Below are positions 1 through 9,388 of a stretch of 50,495 nucleotides of DNA, one piece after another. Position 1 is the first letter of the stretch. Each line of letters starts with the position of its first letter. Source of the DNA: Rhodospirillaceae bacterium (lineage in GTDB: Bacteria; Pseudomonadota; Alphaproteobacteria; Rhodospirillales; Rhodospirillaceae); assembly GCA_009773045.1 (NCBI GenBank), contig WOUV01000011.1, positions 1-50,495 on the forward strand, written 5' to 3'. The translations under genes were made by a program, and so were the position numbers. The notes beneath the pieces are model-generated. The model was not told where the DNA came from. It did no database searches and worked only from the letters and a program-made list of their open reading frames with translations.

Positions 1-730
1 CTCCCGACCAATGCCGTTGGCGTGATAGCGCGCGCCGATCTCGTAGGCGGGCAGATCGTCGGCGGAATCGGAACGAAAATACGCCATCCGTACCCGCCAA
101 GATGGATGACAGGCCAGAAGCGGCCACTCCTGCTCGATGTCTTTCCCGGCCGGCACCAGGGAGTCGATCACGGCATTGACATCAAAGACGCCGCTCACAT
201 CGGTGCCGTCGAAAACCGGCCTGCGGATGATGGTTTCGCCCAGGACCGCCTTTCGCAAAAGAAACAAAGTATGATCGGTCGGAAACAGGGTTCCGGGCGG
301 CAAGGCAAAGGTTTTTTGTTCGGGCTGGGTGAACAGAGCCTCGCCGCCGTGGTTCGTGTGTTCCAGGCGAGCCTCGCCGATGATCTTCTCGGGTTCTTCC
401 TCGCCTCGGTTGAGCGTGGCGAAGAAACGATAGCGCAGGCTATCCTTGGCTTCCCAGCTTAAAAAGTCCCACTGACTCGTGGTCGATTCGCCCCGTTCAT
501 CCGTCAGCATCATCTCGTTGCGCATTTCGACCGTCCAGCCATCGCAGACATCGGCGAAGCGGGACGCCATGCGGCCCGATGCCGCGGTCACGCCGCCCCC
601 CCGCCCGTATCAGTTCAATCTCGTAAACCACCTCGTGCGCCACAAGATCCGGCCCTGCCACCGCGGCATATCCGCTGCCGGACGCCAGCAGCGCGGCCAG
701 CAGCATCAGGGGGGGGACGCGCCGCGTCAT
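1..730 (-). pseudogene. EipB/DUF1849-like cell-envelope protein, truncated by the window edge, frame broken near 597-604
   Basis: Minus strand: signal peptide MTRRVPPLMLLAALLASGSGYA then PDLVAHEVVYEIEL. Homologous continuation (CDGWTVEMRNEMMLTDERGE...SWEAKDSLRYRFFATLNRG) is in another frame; the switch lies at a 7-G run (minus strand). Confidence 0.6.
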
Positions 731-779
731 GGGTGACCTCTTCTTCTGCACGAGAGAATAACGGTGGAATATATAACCG

Positions 780-2003
780 TATCTATCATACCTACTTGAA
801 CCTGCCCAAACAGATTCAAAGCTGACTTCCTGCTTCGCAGAGGCTGGTTTCACCTTGAGCTTGCACCCAAGGCCAGAGCCTTCCTCTCCACAGGCTGACA
901 CCGTGGAACTCACGGCCAAATTCTTCAGATTGGTTGCCGCATTCACGTCGCGGTCGTGAACTGAGCCACAAGCGGAACAAGCCCACTCGCGCACCGACAG
1001 CGACAAGGTTTCGAGCTTGTAGCCGCAGTCCGAGCACGTCTTGCTGCTCGGATACCAGCGATCAGCCACCACGATCACCCCGCCGCGCTGTGCCGCCTTG
1101 TATTCCAGTTGCCGCCGGAACTCGAAGAAGCCCATATCCGACACGGCACGCGACAAGTGCCTGTTCTTGACCATGCCGCGCACGTTCAAATCCTTGATGC
1201 CGATGGTGTGGAACCGACGTGTGAGGCTTTGTCGTGAGTTGGTGCATGGCGTTTTGCCGGATGTTGCTGATCCGTACATGAAGCCTTGCCAGTTTCGCCT
1301 TCGCCTTCTTGCGGTTCCGCGAGCCTTTGACCTTGCGCGACAGGCCACGGGACAATCGCCGCAACCGATCCAGCAAGATTTTGTGAGCCTTCGGACCGGT
1401 GATGACTTCTCCCGTCGAGAACGTTACCAGTGCCGATACACCCAAATCCACACCCACCGCGCCTTGGTTTTCGGCTTCGGGGAGATGCGAACTGTCCGGA
1501 GTATCGACGGTGATGCTGGCAAACCAGCGGTCGGCCACACGGGAGACAGTGGCCGACAGGATCCTGCCGGTAAAGCGCAACGTCTCGCGCATTCGCACCC
1601 AGCCAAGTTTCGGGATGCGTATGCGCGAGCCGTCGATGCTGGATTGTTCATTGGTCAGGCTGAATCGGTCGTGGATGCCCTTCTTGCGAAACCGTGGATA
1701 GCGGGCGCGACCGGCGAAGAAGTTCTTGAACGCCGCGCCCAACTGGATGATCGCCATTTGCGGCACGTTCTTGGTGACCTCCCGCATCCAGGGGAAGCGC
1801 TCGCCTTTGATGCCGTTGAGTTGGCGGCGCAGGGCCATTTGCGAGGGCTTGGATAATGCAGAGTCGGCCTTGCACGCTTTGTACTGCCGTTGCCACTCCG
1901 CAAGCGCCCAGTTCCAGGCGAAGCGTGCTGTTCCTGCGGCACGGGCGAAGTACGTCGCCTGTACGTTGTTCGGGTCAAGGGCGATTTTGTGAGCGATCAG
2001 CAT
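780..2003 (-). mobile_element. tnpB: IS200/IS605 (IS1341-type) element with TnpB only; tnpB frameshifted
   Basis: MLIAHKIALDPNNVQATYFARAAGTARFAWNWAL..., RuvC motif GVDLGVSALVTFS, zinc ribbon CSDCGYKLETLSLSVREWACSACGSVHDRDVNAATN, split over ORFs 1062..2060 and 497..1348 (frame switch near 1235). No TnpA seen. Confidence 0.85.
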
Positions 2004-2066
2004 GATAGGGCCTTCACCGCCTTTTTCACGCCCCCCGAATGGAACCGGGCCTTGAAACACGGCGCA

Positions 2067-2870
2067 TCACCCCGCTCCATGCCGTGTCCGCCACACCCGC
2101 AACAAAGGCAGATCAACAACTCCGTGCCCAGGATCCTCTCCCGCCAGCAGAGCAAAGGGGCGCTGCGGCTCGCCAAGATCACTCACAACCGCCAGCGCCG
2201 CGGCAAACCCGCCTTCGTGCAGCGGCTCGCTGTAGGCCGATAGCGTGACGACGGCGGGCAAACCGGCCGCCGTCGCCGCGGCAAGACCAATGGCGCTGTC
2301 CTCGATCACGAGACACGCGGCGGCCTCCACCCCCAACCGCTCCACGACCCATCGGTAGATATCCGGTTCAGGCTTTTTGTGGGGGACATCCTCGCCACAT
2401 CCAAGAACAGCGAAAACGGTTGCGACGTGCGGCCCCAGGAGACTGCGCAACAAGGCCTCCACCGCCGACCGTTGCGAGGATGTGGCACAGGCCAGACGCA
2501 CACCAGCGGCCCGGGCCTCGGCCAAAAGACGGAGCACCCCCGGACGCGCGCGAACCTGCCCTTGCGCGATCCATGCCGCGTAAAGGCGAGATTTTTCCCG
2601 GTGCACGGCATCGATCCTACCCAGCTCGACCGCCACGCCGGTTTGCGCCAGAAACGCCCGCAAGCGTTCGCGACCGCCCCCCACGCGCAACAGAGCGCGA
2701 TAGGTGTCGGCATCCCAATACCAGGGCAGGCCGAAGGTTTCAAAGACGGTATTGAACGCCCGACGATGCACTTCCTCGGTTTCGGCCAGCGTGCCGTCCA
2801 CGTCAAAAATAATCGCCCCCACGTCGGGGAGAGGTCCGTCGGTTCGTCTCTGCCCGTCAGGCCCCCTCAC
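2067..2870 (-). CDS. HAD-superfamily hydrolase, CbbY/Gph-like
   Basis: IIFDVDGTLAETEEVHRRAFN, CATSSQRSAVEALL, KKPEPDIYRWVVERLG, CLVIEDSAIGLAAATAAG. Confidence 0.85.
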   Translation of the reverse strand: MRGPDGQRRTDGPLPDVGAIIFDVDGTLAETEEVHRRAFNTVFETFGLPWYWDADTYRALLRVGGGRERLRAFLAQTGVAVELGRIDAVHREKSRLYAAWIAQGQVRARPGVLRLLAEARAAGVRLACATSSQRSAVEALLRSLLGPHVATVFAVLGCGEDVPHKKPEPDIYRWVVERLGVEAAACLVIEDSAIGLAAATAAGLPAVVTLSAYSEPLHEGGFAAALAVVSDLGEPQRPFALLAGEDPGHGVVDLPLLRVWRTRHGAG

Positions 2871-3898
2871 GTCCGGTCAAATCCTATATCAACGGTTGCT
2901 CCGGCGGGTGGATTTTGCAAACGGAAAACAAATTTCGCCTTTTCTCCAGGCGGCAAGGTCGCGATGGGCGGCGCCATCGTTTCGCCCTTGCGCACGATGT
3001 GCCTGTTTTCATCCCGGAAGACCAGGCGCATCGACGGCACGGGAATGGAGACGGCGGCCACGTTTTCCATAACGCCCTTGACCAGCAGGACCCGCACACC
3101 TTCTTCCATGACGATCAGCGTCGTCACATCGGACAATTTAAGACTCTCGGCCACATTGATCACCGGCAGCCCCCAGCCGGCAAGGGAATTTTGCAGCTCC
3201 GGCCACACCCTGAACACCTGTTCGCGTCCCAGCCACGCCCCGCCCAGGCCGATCACCACCACCATCACGCCGATCCCCGCGCCCATCAGAAGGCGGCGCG
3301 GACCGTTGTTCTGTTCTTCTTCGCCATCGTCAAAGCCGCTCGCGAAAATCGAGGGAATCGGCCCAGGATCGTCATCAAGGACGAGTTCGTCCAGATTCAG
3401 TCTCGAGTCGGGAAAACCTGCGGATTCTTCCGGCCTTGGGTGAACGGTTGGTCGGCGGGGGTCAAAGGAAAAGGCGGCGGAATCGGCACTTGAATCGGCG
3501 GTGAACATTCCCTCCGATTCCAATGGAATCTCGTCGTTTTTCTCGCCTCTTTCGTTCCATTCATTCGCATCGCGGCCCCACGTGGCACCCTCTGCCCGTA
3601 ACGTGTCCTCAAGTGCCGTGGTATTTTCAAGAGTTTCGTCGAGGTCCGAAGGTATTTTTTCGTCAGGGAAAAAGGAGTTTGCCGTTTCCACGCTCTCCTT
3701 TTCGACATCCGCCATAATGCTTGTTGTACTGTCGGTTGCCTGCGGCACAGATTCCTGCACCACCGTTTGCGCGTTTTCCTCGGGCAGGGCATGCCAAACG
3801 GCACCGCAGGTCGCGCATTTCAGCTTACGACCGGAGGGCTTCAGCAGGTGATCGGCCACCGCGAAGCGTGAATGACATTTCGGACAGGCTACACGCAT
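2867..3898 (-). CDS. MJ0042-type zinc-ribbon protein (DUF3426-like)
   Basis: MRVACPKCHSRFAVADHLLKPSGRKLKCATCGAVWHA at the N-terminus, one TM helix and a C-terminal beta domain. Confidence 0.75.
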   Translation of the reverse strand: MRVACPKCHSRFAVADHLLKPSGRKLKCATCGAVWHALPEENAQTVVQESVPQATDSTTSIMADVEKESVETANSFFPDEKIPSDLDETLENTTALEDTLRAEGATWGRDANEWNERGEKNDEIPLESEGMFTADSSADSAAFSFDPRRPTVHPRPEESAGFPDSRLNLDELVLDDDPGPIPSIFASGFDDGEEEQNNGPRRLLMGAGIGVMVVVIGLGGAWLGREQVFRVWPELQNSLAGWGLPVINVAESLKLSDVTTLIVMEEGVRVLLVKGVMENVAAVSIPVPSMRLVFRDENRHIVRKGETMAPPIATLPPGEKAKFVFRLQNPPAGATVDIGFDRT

Positions 3899-4027
3899 TT
3901 TGCCTCGGCATTTTTGGAGGCGGAATGTTTTCTTTTCCCCGGATCGTTGCGACTTCATTATAAGTCTTCTGGTGCGTCGCTGGCAAGCGCGGAGCGCGGT
4001 TGATCAATCGGTTAATCAAAAGGAGTC

Positions 4028-4750
4028 ATGGTGCCGGACATTTCCCCCGCCAACAACGTGGTGCGTTTCGAGAGCGTGGGTTTGCGGTACGGACAGGGGC
4101 CGGAAATCCTGCAAGATATCACGCTCTCCCTTGCTACGGGGGCGTTTTACTTCCTGACCGGGCCAAGCGGTGCCGGCAAGTCTTCGCTCCTGAGCCTGAT
4201 GTATCTGGCCCAGCGTCCGTCGCGCGGTGTTTTGACCCTGTTCGGCCAGGATGTTTCCCTGACGCGGCGCCAGATGCTGCCGGCCATCCGTCGCCGGGTG
4301 GGGGTCGTATTCCAGGAATTCTGGCTGCTGGACCATTTGTCCACTCTTGACAACGTGGCCTTGCCCTTGCGGGTGGCCGGTGTGCGCGAGGAGGAAATCA
4401 TGAAACACGTGCCAGAACTTCTGGCATGGGTGGGGCTTGCCCATTATCTTCACGCCAAACCATCGACCCTCTCTGGTGGCCAGAAACAGCGGGTTGCCAT
4501 CGCCCGGGCCGTGATCAGCCGACCAGACCTTTTGCTCGCCGATGAACCGACAGGCAACGTGGATGACCGCATTGCCATGCGGCTGCTGCATCTTTTCATC
4601 GAACTGAACAAACTTGGAACAACCGTGGTCATCGCGACCCATAACGAACGTCTGGTGCGGCGGTTCAATTTTCCGCGCATGCATCTGGAAAACGGCCGCC
4701 TGACTTTGTATGCACCGTACCAGGACCCGGCGGTGCCGGATGAGATCTGA
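4028..4750 (+). CDS. ftsE: Cell division ATP-binding protein FtsE
   Basis: Walker A TGPSGAGKSSLL, LSGGQKQRVAIARA, Walker B LLLADEPTGNVD; followed by ftsX. Confidence 0.9.
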   Translation: MVPDISPANNVVRFESVGLRYGQGPEILQDITLSLATGAFYFLTGPSGAGKSSLLSLMYLAQRPSRGVLTLFGQDVSLTRRQMLPAIRRRVGVVFQEFWLLDHLSTLDNVALPLRVAGVREEEIMKHVPELLAWVGLAHYLHAKPSTLSGGQKQRVAIARAVISRPDLLLADEPTGNVDDRIAMRLLHLFIELNKLGTTVVIATHNERLVRRFNFPRMHLENGRLTLYAPYQDPAVPDEI

Positions 4751-5637
4751 TGTTCAAACGCCGTTCAGACCTGCCGTTTGACAACGACGCAACGAGTCAC
4801 TTCCTGCCGACCATTGTGGCCGTGATGGTGTTTCTGGCTGTTCTGGCCACCACCGGTGCCATGGTCATTCAGGACATTCTGGAGCGCTGGCATCGCGATG
4901 TCTCGGGCACCGTAACGGTCCAGGTGGGCGCCCTGGCAAGCGATTCCCTTGCCGAAGTCCAGCAAAGGGTCGATGCGGCGATCACCGTGTTGCAGAACAC
5001 TCCCGGCATCGCCGCGGCGCGCCCCCTGGACCAGCGCGAGATCGCTGATCTGCTGGAACCCTGGCTGGGATCGACCGAACTTGTGGCCGACTTGCCATTG
5101 CCGCGTTTGATCGATGTGACCTTGCGCAAGGGAGCGACGGTCGATATGAACGCCCTGACGCAGCGCCTTGCCGAAACAGTCCCCGCGACATCCCTTAACG
5201 ATCACCAGGTCTGGCTGTCGAAACTGGTCCGCCTGGGCCGCGGGCTGGAGGTGCTGGCCTTGAGCGTGGTGGCCATGGTCATTGCCACCACGGCGGTCGC
5301 GGTCGCGCACGCCACCCACAGCGCACTGGCGATTCACCATTCCGTGATCGAGGTTTTGCATATCGTCGGCGCTCATGACGATTACATCGCCCGCCAGTTT
5401 GCACACTTGTCGCTGATTCAGGGGCTGCGTGGTGGTTTTTGGGGGCTTATGCTGGCAGTGCCGGTTCTGGGGATCATCGGCTGGCTGGCGAGTCATCTGG
5501 AAAGCGGTCTGTTGCCGGCTTTTGTCGTCAGACCCTTCCATCTGGTTAGTCTTGGCCTTCTGCCGCTGGGAATGGCCGGACTGGCCCAACTCACCGCCCG
5601 AATCACTGTGCACCGAACCCTGGCGCGCATGCCATGA
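4750..5637 (+). CDS. ftsX: Cell division permease FtsX
   Basis: Adjacent to ftsE; FtsX-like topology (N-terminal TM, periplasmic domain, C-terminal TMs). Confidence 0.85.
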   Translation: MFKRRSDLPFDNDATSHFLPTIVAVMVFLAVLATTGAMVIQDILERWHRDVSGTVTVQVGALASDSLAEVQQRVDAAITVLQNTPGIAAARPLDQREIADLLEPWLGSTELVADLPLPRLIDVTLRKGATVDMNALTQRLAETVPATSLNDHQVWLSKLVRLGRGLEVLALSVVAMVIATTAVAVAHATHSALAIHHSVIEVLHIVGAHDDYIARQFAHLSLIQGLRGGFWGLMLAVPVLGIIGWLASHLESGLLPAFVVRPFHLVSLGLLPLGMAGLAQLTARITVHRTLARMP

Positions 5638-5661
5638 ACCAGAACAGACCGTGAAACTGTC

Positions 5662-6279
5662 GTGAGCACGGAGAATACCGGGCATGGACCGCGTTTGACG
5701 ACCCTAGTGGCCTCTGTCCTGGCCGCCCTTGGAGCGGCTTGGCTGGTGGGGCTGATCTGGTATGCGGCCGATATGCGCGCCGTCGTGGCCGAAATGGATA
5801 TGCACACCGATGCCATCGTCGTTCTGACCGGCGGGAGCGTGCGGGTCAAAACCGGCATCGCGCTGTTGCGGTCCGGTCGGGGAACACGGCTGTTCATTTC
5901 GGGTGTCCATGCGGATGTGGATCTCGCCGACCTGACACGATCCATCGACGAAACACCAGAGGATCTGGGTGAAAGGATCACGCTTGGCTATGCCGCCGGC
6001 GATACCATCGGCAACGCCGCCGAAACCGCGGCCTGGATGCAGGCCAACGGCTATGTTTCCCTGCGGCTCGTGACCGCCGCCTATCACATGAAACGGAGCG
6101 TGCTCGAATTCCAGCGGGTGATGCCCGGGGTCAGAATCACCCCCCACCCGGTCTTTCCTCTGGCATTCAAGCAGGAGGAATGGTGGCGTTGGCCGGGCAC
6201 GGCAACCTTGATCGCCACCGAATACACCAAGTATCTGCTGGCGCTGTTTCGTCATTGGATCGTGAACAGATTTTTGTGA
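5662..6279 (+). CDS. YdcF/ElyC/SanA-like DUF218 family protein
   Basis: TDAIVVLTGGSVRVKTGIALLRSGRGTRLFISGVH ... ETAAWMQANGYVSLRLVTAAYHMKRS. Confidence 0.8.
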   Translation: MSTENTGHGPRLTTLVASVLAALGAAWLVGLIWYAADMRAVVAEMDMHTDAIVVLTGGSVRVKTGIALLRSGRGTRLFISGVHADVDLADLTRSIDETPEDLGERITLGYAAGDTIGNAAETAAWMQANGYVSLRLVTAAYHMKRSVLEFQRVMPGVRITPHPVFPLAFKQEEWWRWPGTATLIATEYTKYLLALFRHWIVNRFL

Positions 6280-6487
6280 TAATGGACTGGAACATGACCA
6301 AGGACCACGGAGGGACTACGGAGGGACCAATTCTTTCCTGTCATCCCCTGTGATACCGTCGAGCCTTGATCCTCAGGGCTTCCCCTCAGACGCCGGGCGT
6401 CCGCGGGGGGGGGTACCGTGCGGCGCGCTCACCCTGGGCGTCAGTCGGGACTGGGGCCGAGAGGGATGATTTCCCAGAGGAGACAGT

Positions 6488-7195
6488 ATGATCGTTGTCC
6501 GCTCCGCCCTGTTCAACATCTTGTTTGTGCTATGGACCGTGGGGTTGGGGGGCGTGGTTGTCGTGCCGGGGCTTGTGGGGCCGCGGGGTTGGACTCAAGG
6601 TTTTGCGCGTTTGTGGGTTCGGGGGATTTTTTTACTCCTGCGGGGAATCGTCGGAATCCGGCACGAAATCCGCGGACTGGACAATTTGCCACGAGGCCCG
6701 GTGATCATCGCCGCCAAGCATCAGTCAGCCTGGGATACCTTGGTCTTCCATACATTTCTTGACGATCCCGTTTTCATCGTGAAGCGGGAATTGTTTGCCC
6801 TGCCCATCATTGGCTGGCTCATGCGCAAAAGTGGCTGCATCGGCATTGACCGATCGAAAGGAGCACGGGCCTTGAAAAAGATGGCCGAAGGCGCGCGGCG
6901 GGCCAGGGCCGATGGCCGCCAGCTCGTCGTTTTTCCGGAAGGCACGCGCACGGCTCTGGGGAATGTCGTGGCGTACCAGCCGGGGGTTGCCATGCTCTCC
7001 CGCGATCTGTCCTTGCCCGTGGTGCCGGTTGCCTTGAACTCGGGCCTGTTCTGGGGACGGCGCAGTTTCATGAAACGGCCGGGGCGGATCGTGCTTGAAA
7101 TCCTGCCCGCCATGCCGGCCGGATTGGAACGGCATGTGTTCATGGCCGAACTGCAATCCCGCATCGAGTCCGCCTCGCGAAGGCTTGCGCCGTGA
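6488..7195 (+). CDS. plsC: 1-acyl-sn-glycerol-3-phosphate acyltransferase
   Basis: AAKHQSAWDTLVFHTFL (HX4D-like), FPEGTRTALG motif. Confidence 0.88.
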   Translation: MIVVRSALFNILFVLWTVGLGGVVVVPGLVGPRGWTQGFARLWVRGIFLLLRGIVGIRHEIRGLDNLPRGPVIIAAKHQSAWDTLVFHTFLDDPVFIVKRELFALPIIGWLMRKSGCIGIDRSKGARALKKMAEGARRARADGRQLVVFPEGTRTALGNVVAYQPGVAMLSRDLSLPVVPVALNSGLFWGRRSFMKRPGRIVLEILPAMPAGLERHVFMAELQSRIESASRRLAP

Positions 7196-7314
7196 CGACG
7201 GGGCAAGCACATTGGACAAAAAAGACGATGGGACACAGGCTTTGAGGATGATGTTCGGGACATTGTACTGGCGGGTGCGCCCTCTTCTCATGTTTTGTCG
7301 TACACGATCGAGCC

Positions 7315-8424
7315 ATGCCTAACGGACCCCTTGCCGTCTATCGTCAGCGCCTTGCCGCCGGCACGCTACAGCCCGATCCTGCCCAGGAACTGGCCGCGGA
7401 AAAACTTGAAAGCCTCCACCGCGCCCTGTGCGACTACCGCCCCGCCCCCGCCGGGTGGAAGGCCCGGTTCGGCCTGGCGCGCCGCCGCGAGACACCCCCG
7501 CAAGGGTTGTATCTGTGCGGTGACGTGGGACGCGGCAAGTCCATGCTGATGGACATATTCTTTCAGGCCACCCCCGTCACCGCCAAGCGCCGAGTCCATT
7601 TCCATGCCTTCATGCGCGACATCCACGAGGCCCTGCACGCCTGGCGCCGCGCGCCGGGCAAGGAAACCGACCCCCTGCCCGTCCTCGCCCGCGACAGCGC
7701 CCGCCAGAACTGGCTCTTGTGCCTGGATGAGCTGGAGATTCGCGATATCGCCGATGCCATGATCGTCGGCACGTTGTTCGAAGAACTGCTGGCGCAAGGG
7801 GTCGTGGTGGTGACGACATCGAACCGTGCGCCCGATGACCTTTACAAGGATGGATTGCAGCGCGAGAAGTTCCTGCCCTTCATCGCCACCCTCAAGAACC
7901 GGCTCGATGTGTTGGAGCTGTCGGGGGAGCGGGACTTTCGGCTGGGGCGTCTACAGGGCCTGCCGGTCTATCACCAGCCGCCGGGTCCGGCCGCCGAGGC
8001 GGCCCTTGCGGAATGTTTCCGTCGCTTTTCCGAGGACAGGCCGCCGGGAGAGGAGCATCTTGTCGTTTATGGTCGCATCCTGAAAGTCCCCCACGCGGCG
8101 GGGCGCGTGGCCCGGTTTTCGTTCGCCGAACTGTGCGAGACACCCCTTGGCGCCAGCGATTATCTGCACCTTGCCACCCATTACGATGTCATGATCATCA
8201 TGGACATTCCGCGCCTTTTCCCCGAACGGCTGGACGTGGCGCGACGGTTCGTCACCCTGATCGATGCCTTGTACGAACACCGGGTCTTGTTGATATGCTC
8301 CGCCGAGGCGCCGCCGCACGCCTTATACCCCGCCGGTCAGGGCGCCTTCGAATTCCAGCGCACGGCGAGCCGCTTGATGGAAATGCAGGCCGATGACTAC
8401 ATCCGCCGCCCGCACCTGACGTAA
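7315..8424 (+). CDS. zapE: ZapE/AFG1-like ATPase
   Basis: [75 protein letters not shown]. Confidence 0.9.
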   Translation: MPNGPLAVYRQRLAAGTLQPDPAQELAAEKLESLHRALCDYRPAPAGWKARFGLARRRETPPQGLYLCGDVGRGKSMLMDIFFQATPVTAKRRVHFHAFMRDIHEALHAWRRAPGKETDPLPVLARDSARQNWLLCLDELEIRDIADAMIVGTLFEELLAQGVVVVTTSNRAPDDLYKDGLQREKFLPFIATLKNRLDVLELSGERDFRLGRLQGLPVYHQPPGPAAEAALAECFRRFSEDRPPGEEHLVVYGRILKVPHAAGRVARFSFAELCETPLGASDYLHLATHYDVMIIMDIPRLFPERLDVARRFVTLIDALYEHRVLLICSAEAPPHALYPAGQGAFEFQRTASRLMEMQADDYIRRPHLT

Positions 8425-8513
8425 CGAACCGACGTTCCATAGCATTTGACTCCTTGCCTGCAAGACCGTATACAGCACCCTTGTTTCCAGACGATCCCAA
8501 TGGAGTTAGACTC

Positions 8514-8648
8514 GTGAAGCGTACCTATCAGCCGAGCAAACTCGTTCGTGCCCGCCGGCACGGTTTCCGCGCCCGGATGGCCACCGTTGGCGGGCGCCGC
8601 GTCATCAGAAACCGCCGCGCCAAAGGCCGCAAGCGTCTTTCTGCATGA
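8514..8648 (+). CDS. rpmH: 50S ribosomal protein L34 (GTG start)
   Basis: [44 protein letters not shown]. Confidence 0.97.
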   Translation: MKRTYQPSKLVRARRHGFRARMATVGGRRVIRNRRAKGRKRLSA

Positions 8649-8661
8649 AGACGGAATCTGC

Positions 8662-9102
8662 ATGAAGACAGAACTGGTCCGTCTCAAGCGGCGGGGAGAT
8701 TTTCTCCGGGTCGCCAGGACTCAGCACAAATGGGTGACGCCGGGTCTCATCCTTCAGGCGGCCCCCATGGTGGATGCTGTTCCTGCTGGATTCATACCCG
8801 TCGTGCGGATCGGGTTCACCGTCAGCCGCAAGGTGGGCAATGCCGTGGTGCGCAACCGGGTGCGACGGCGCCTGCGGGCGCTGGCGGCGGCAGTATTGCC
8901 GGAAGTGGTCAGACCCGGGCAGGATCTGGTTCTGATCGGTCGGACCGGGACACGAAAGCGCACCTATGCCGACCTTCTCGCCGATCTGAAAACCGCGGTG
9001 CACCGCCTGGGCGTTTCCCACGAGGCGGCGTCGCAAAAAGGAACGCGCCCGCGCAAGGGGGGTTCACCAAATGCTTCGCCAGAAATGAAAAAACCGTCAT
9101 GA
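8662..9102 (+). CDS. rnpA: Ribonuclease P protein component
   Basis: [26 protein letters not shown]; between rpmH and yidD. Confidence 0.92.
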   Translation: MKTELVRLKRRGDFLRVARTQHKWVTPGLILQAAPMVDAVPAGFIPVVRIGFTVSRKVGNAVVRNRVRRRLRALAAAVLPEVVRPGQDLVLIGRTGTRKRTYADLLADLKTAVHRLGVSHEAASQKGTRPRKGGSPNASPEMKKPS

Positions 9103-9365
9103 CATCGCCCGCTGCCGTCGTTTTGACAGTCCTTGTGCGACTCTATCAGGTCCTGATTTCGCCGGTGTTGCCGGGGAGGTGTCGCTATCTGCCGACATGT
9201 TCGGCCTATGCGGTCGAGGCCATCAAACGTTTCGGGGCCGTGCGGGGCGGATGGCTGGCGGTACGCCGGCTTGGGCGGTGCCATCCCTGGGGCGGCCATG
9301 GCTATGATCCGGTGCCCGAGCACTGGCAGGATGTCCCTGCCCACAGACATTCCCCCCTTTCCTGA
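9099..9365 (+). CDS. yidD: Membrane protein insertion efficiency factor YidD
   Basis: [62 protein letters not shown]. Confidence 0.93.
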   Translation: MTSPAAVVLTVLVRLYQVLISPVLPGRCRYLPTCSAYAVEAIKRFGAVRGGWLAVRRLGRCHPWGGHGYDPVPEHWQDVPAHRHSPLS

Positions 9366-9388
9366 TTTCCCTGGCGGATGGCAAAACC

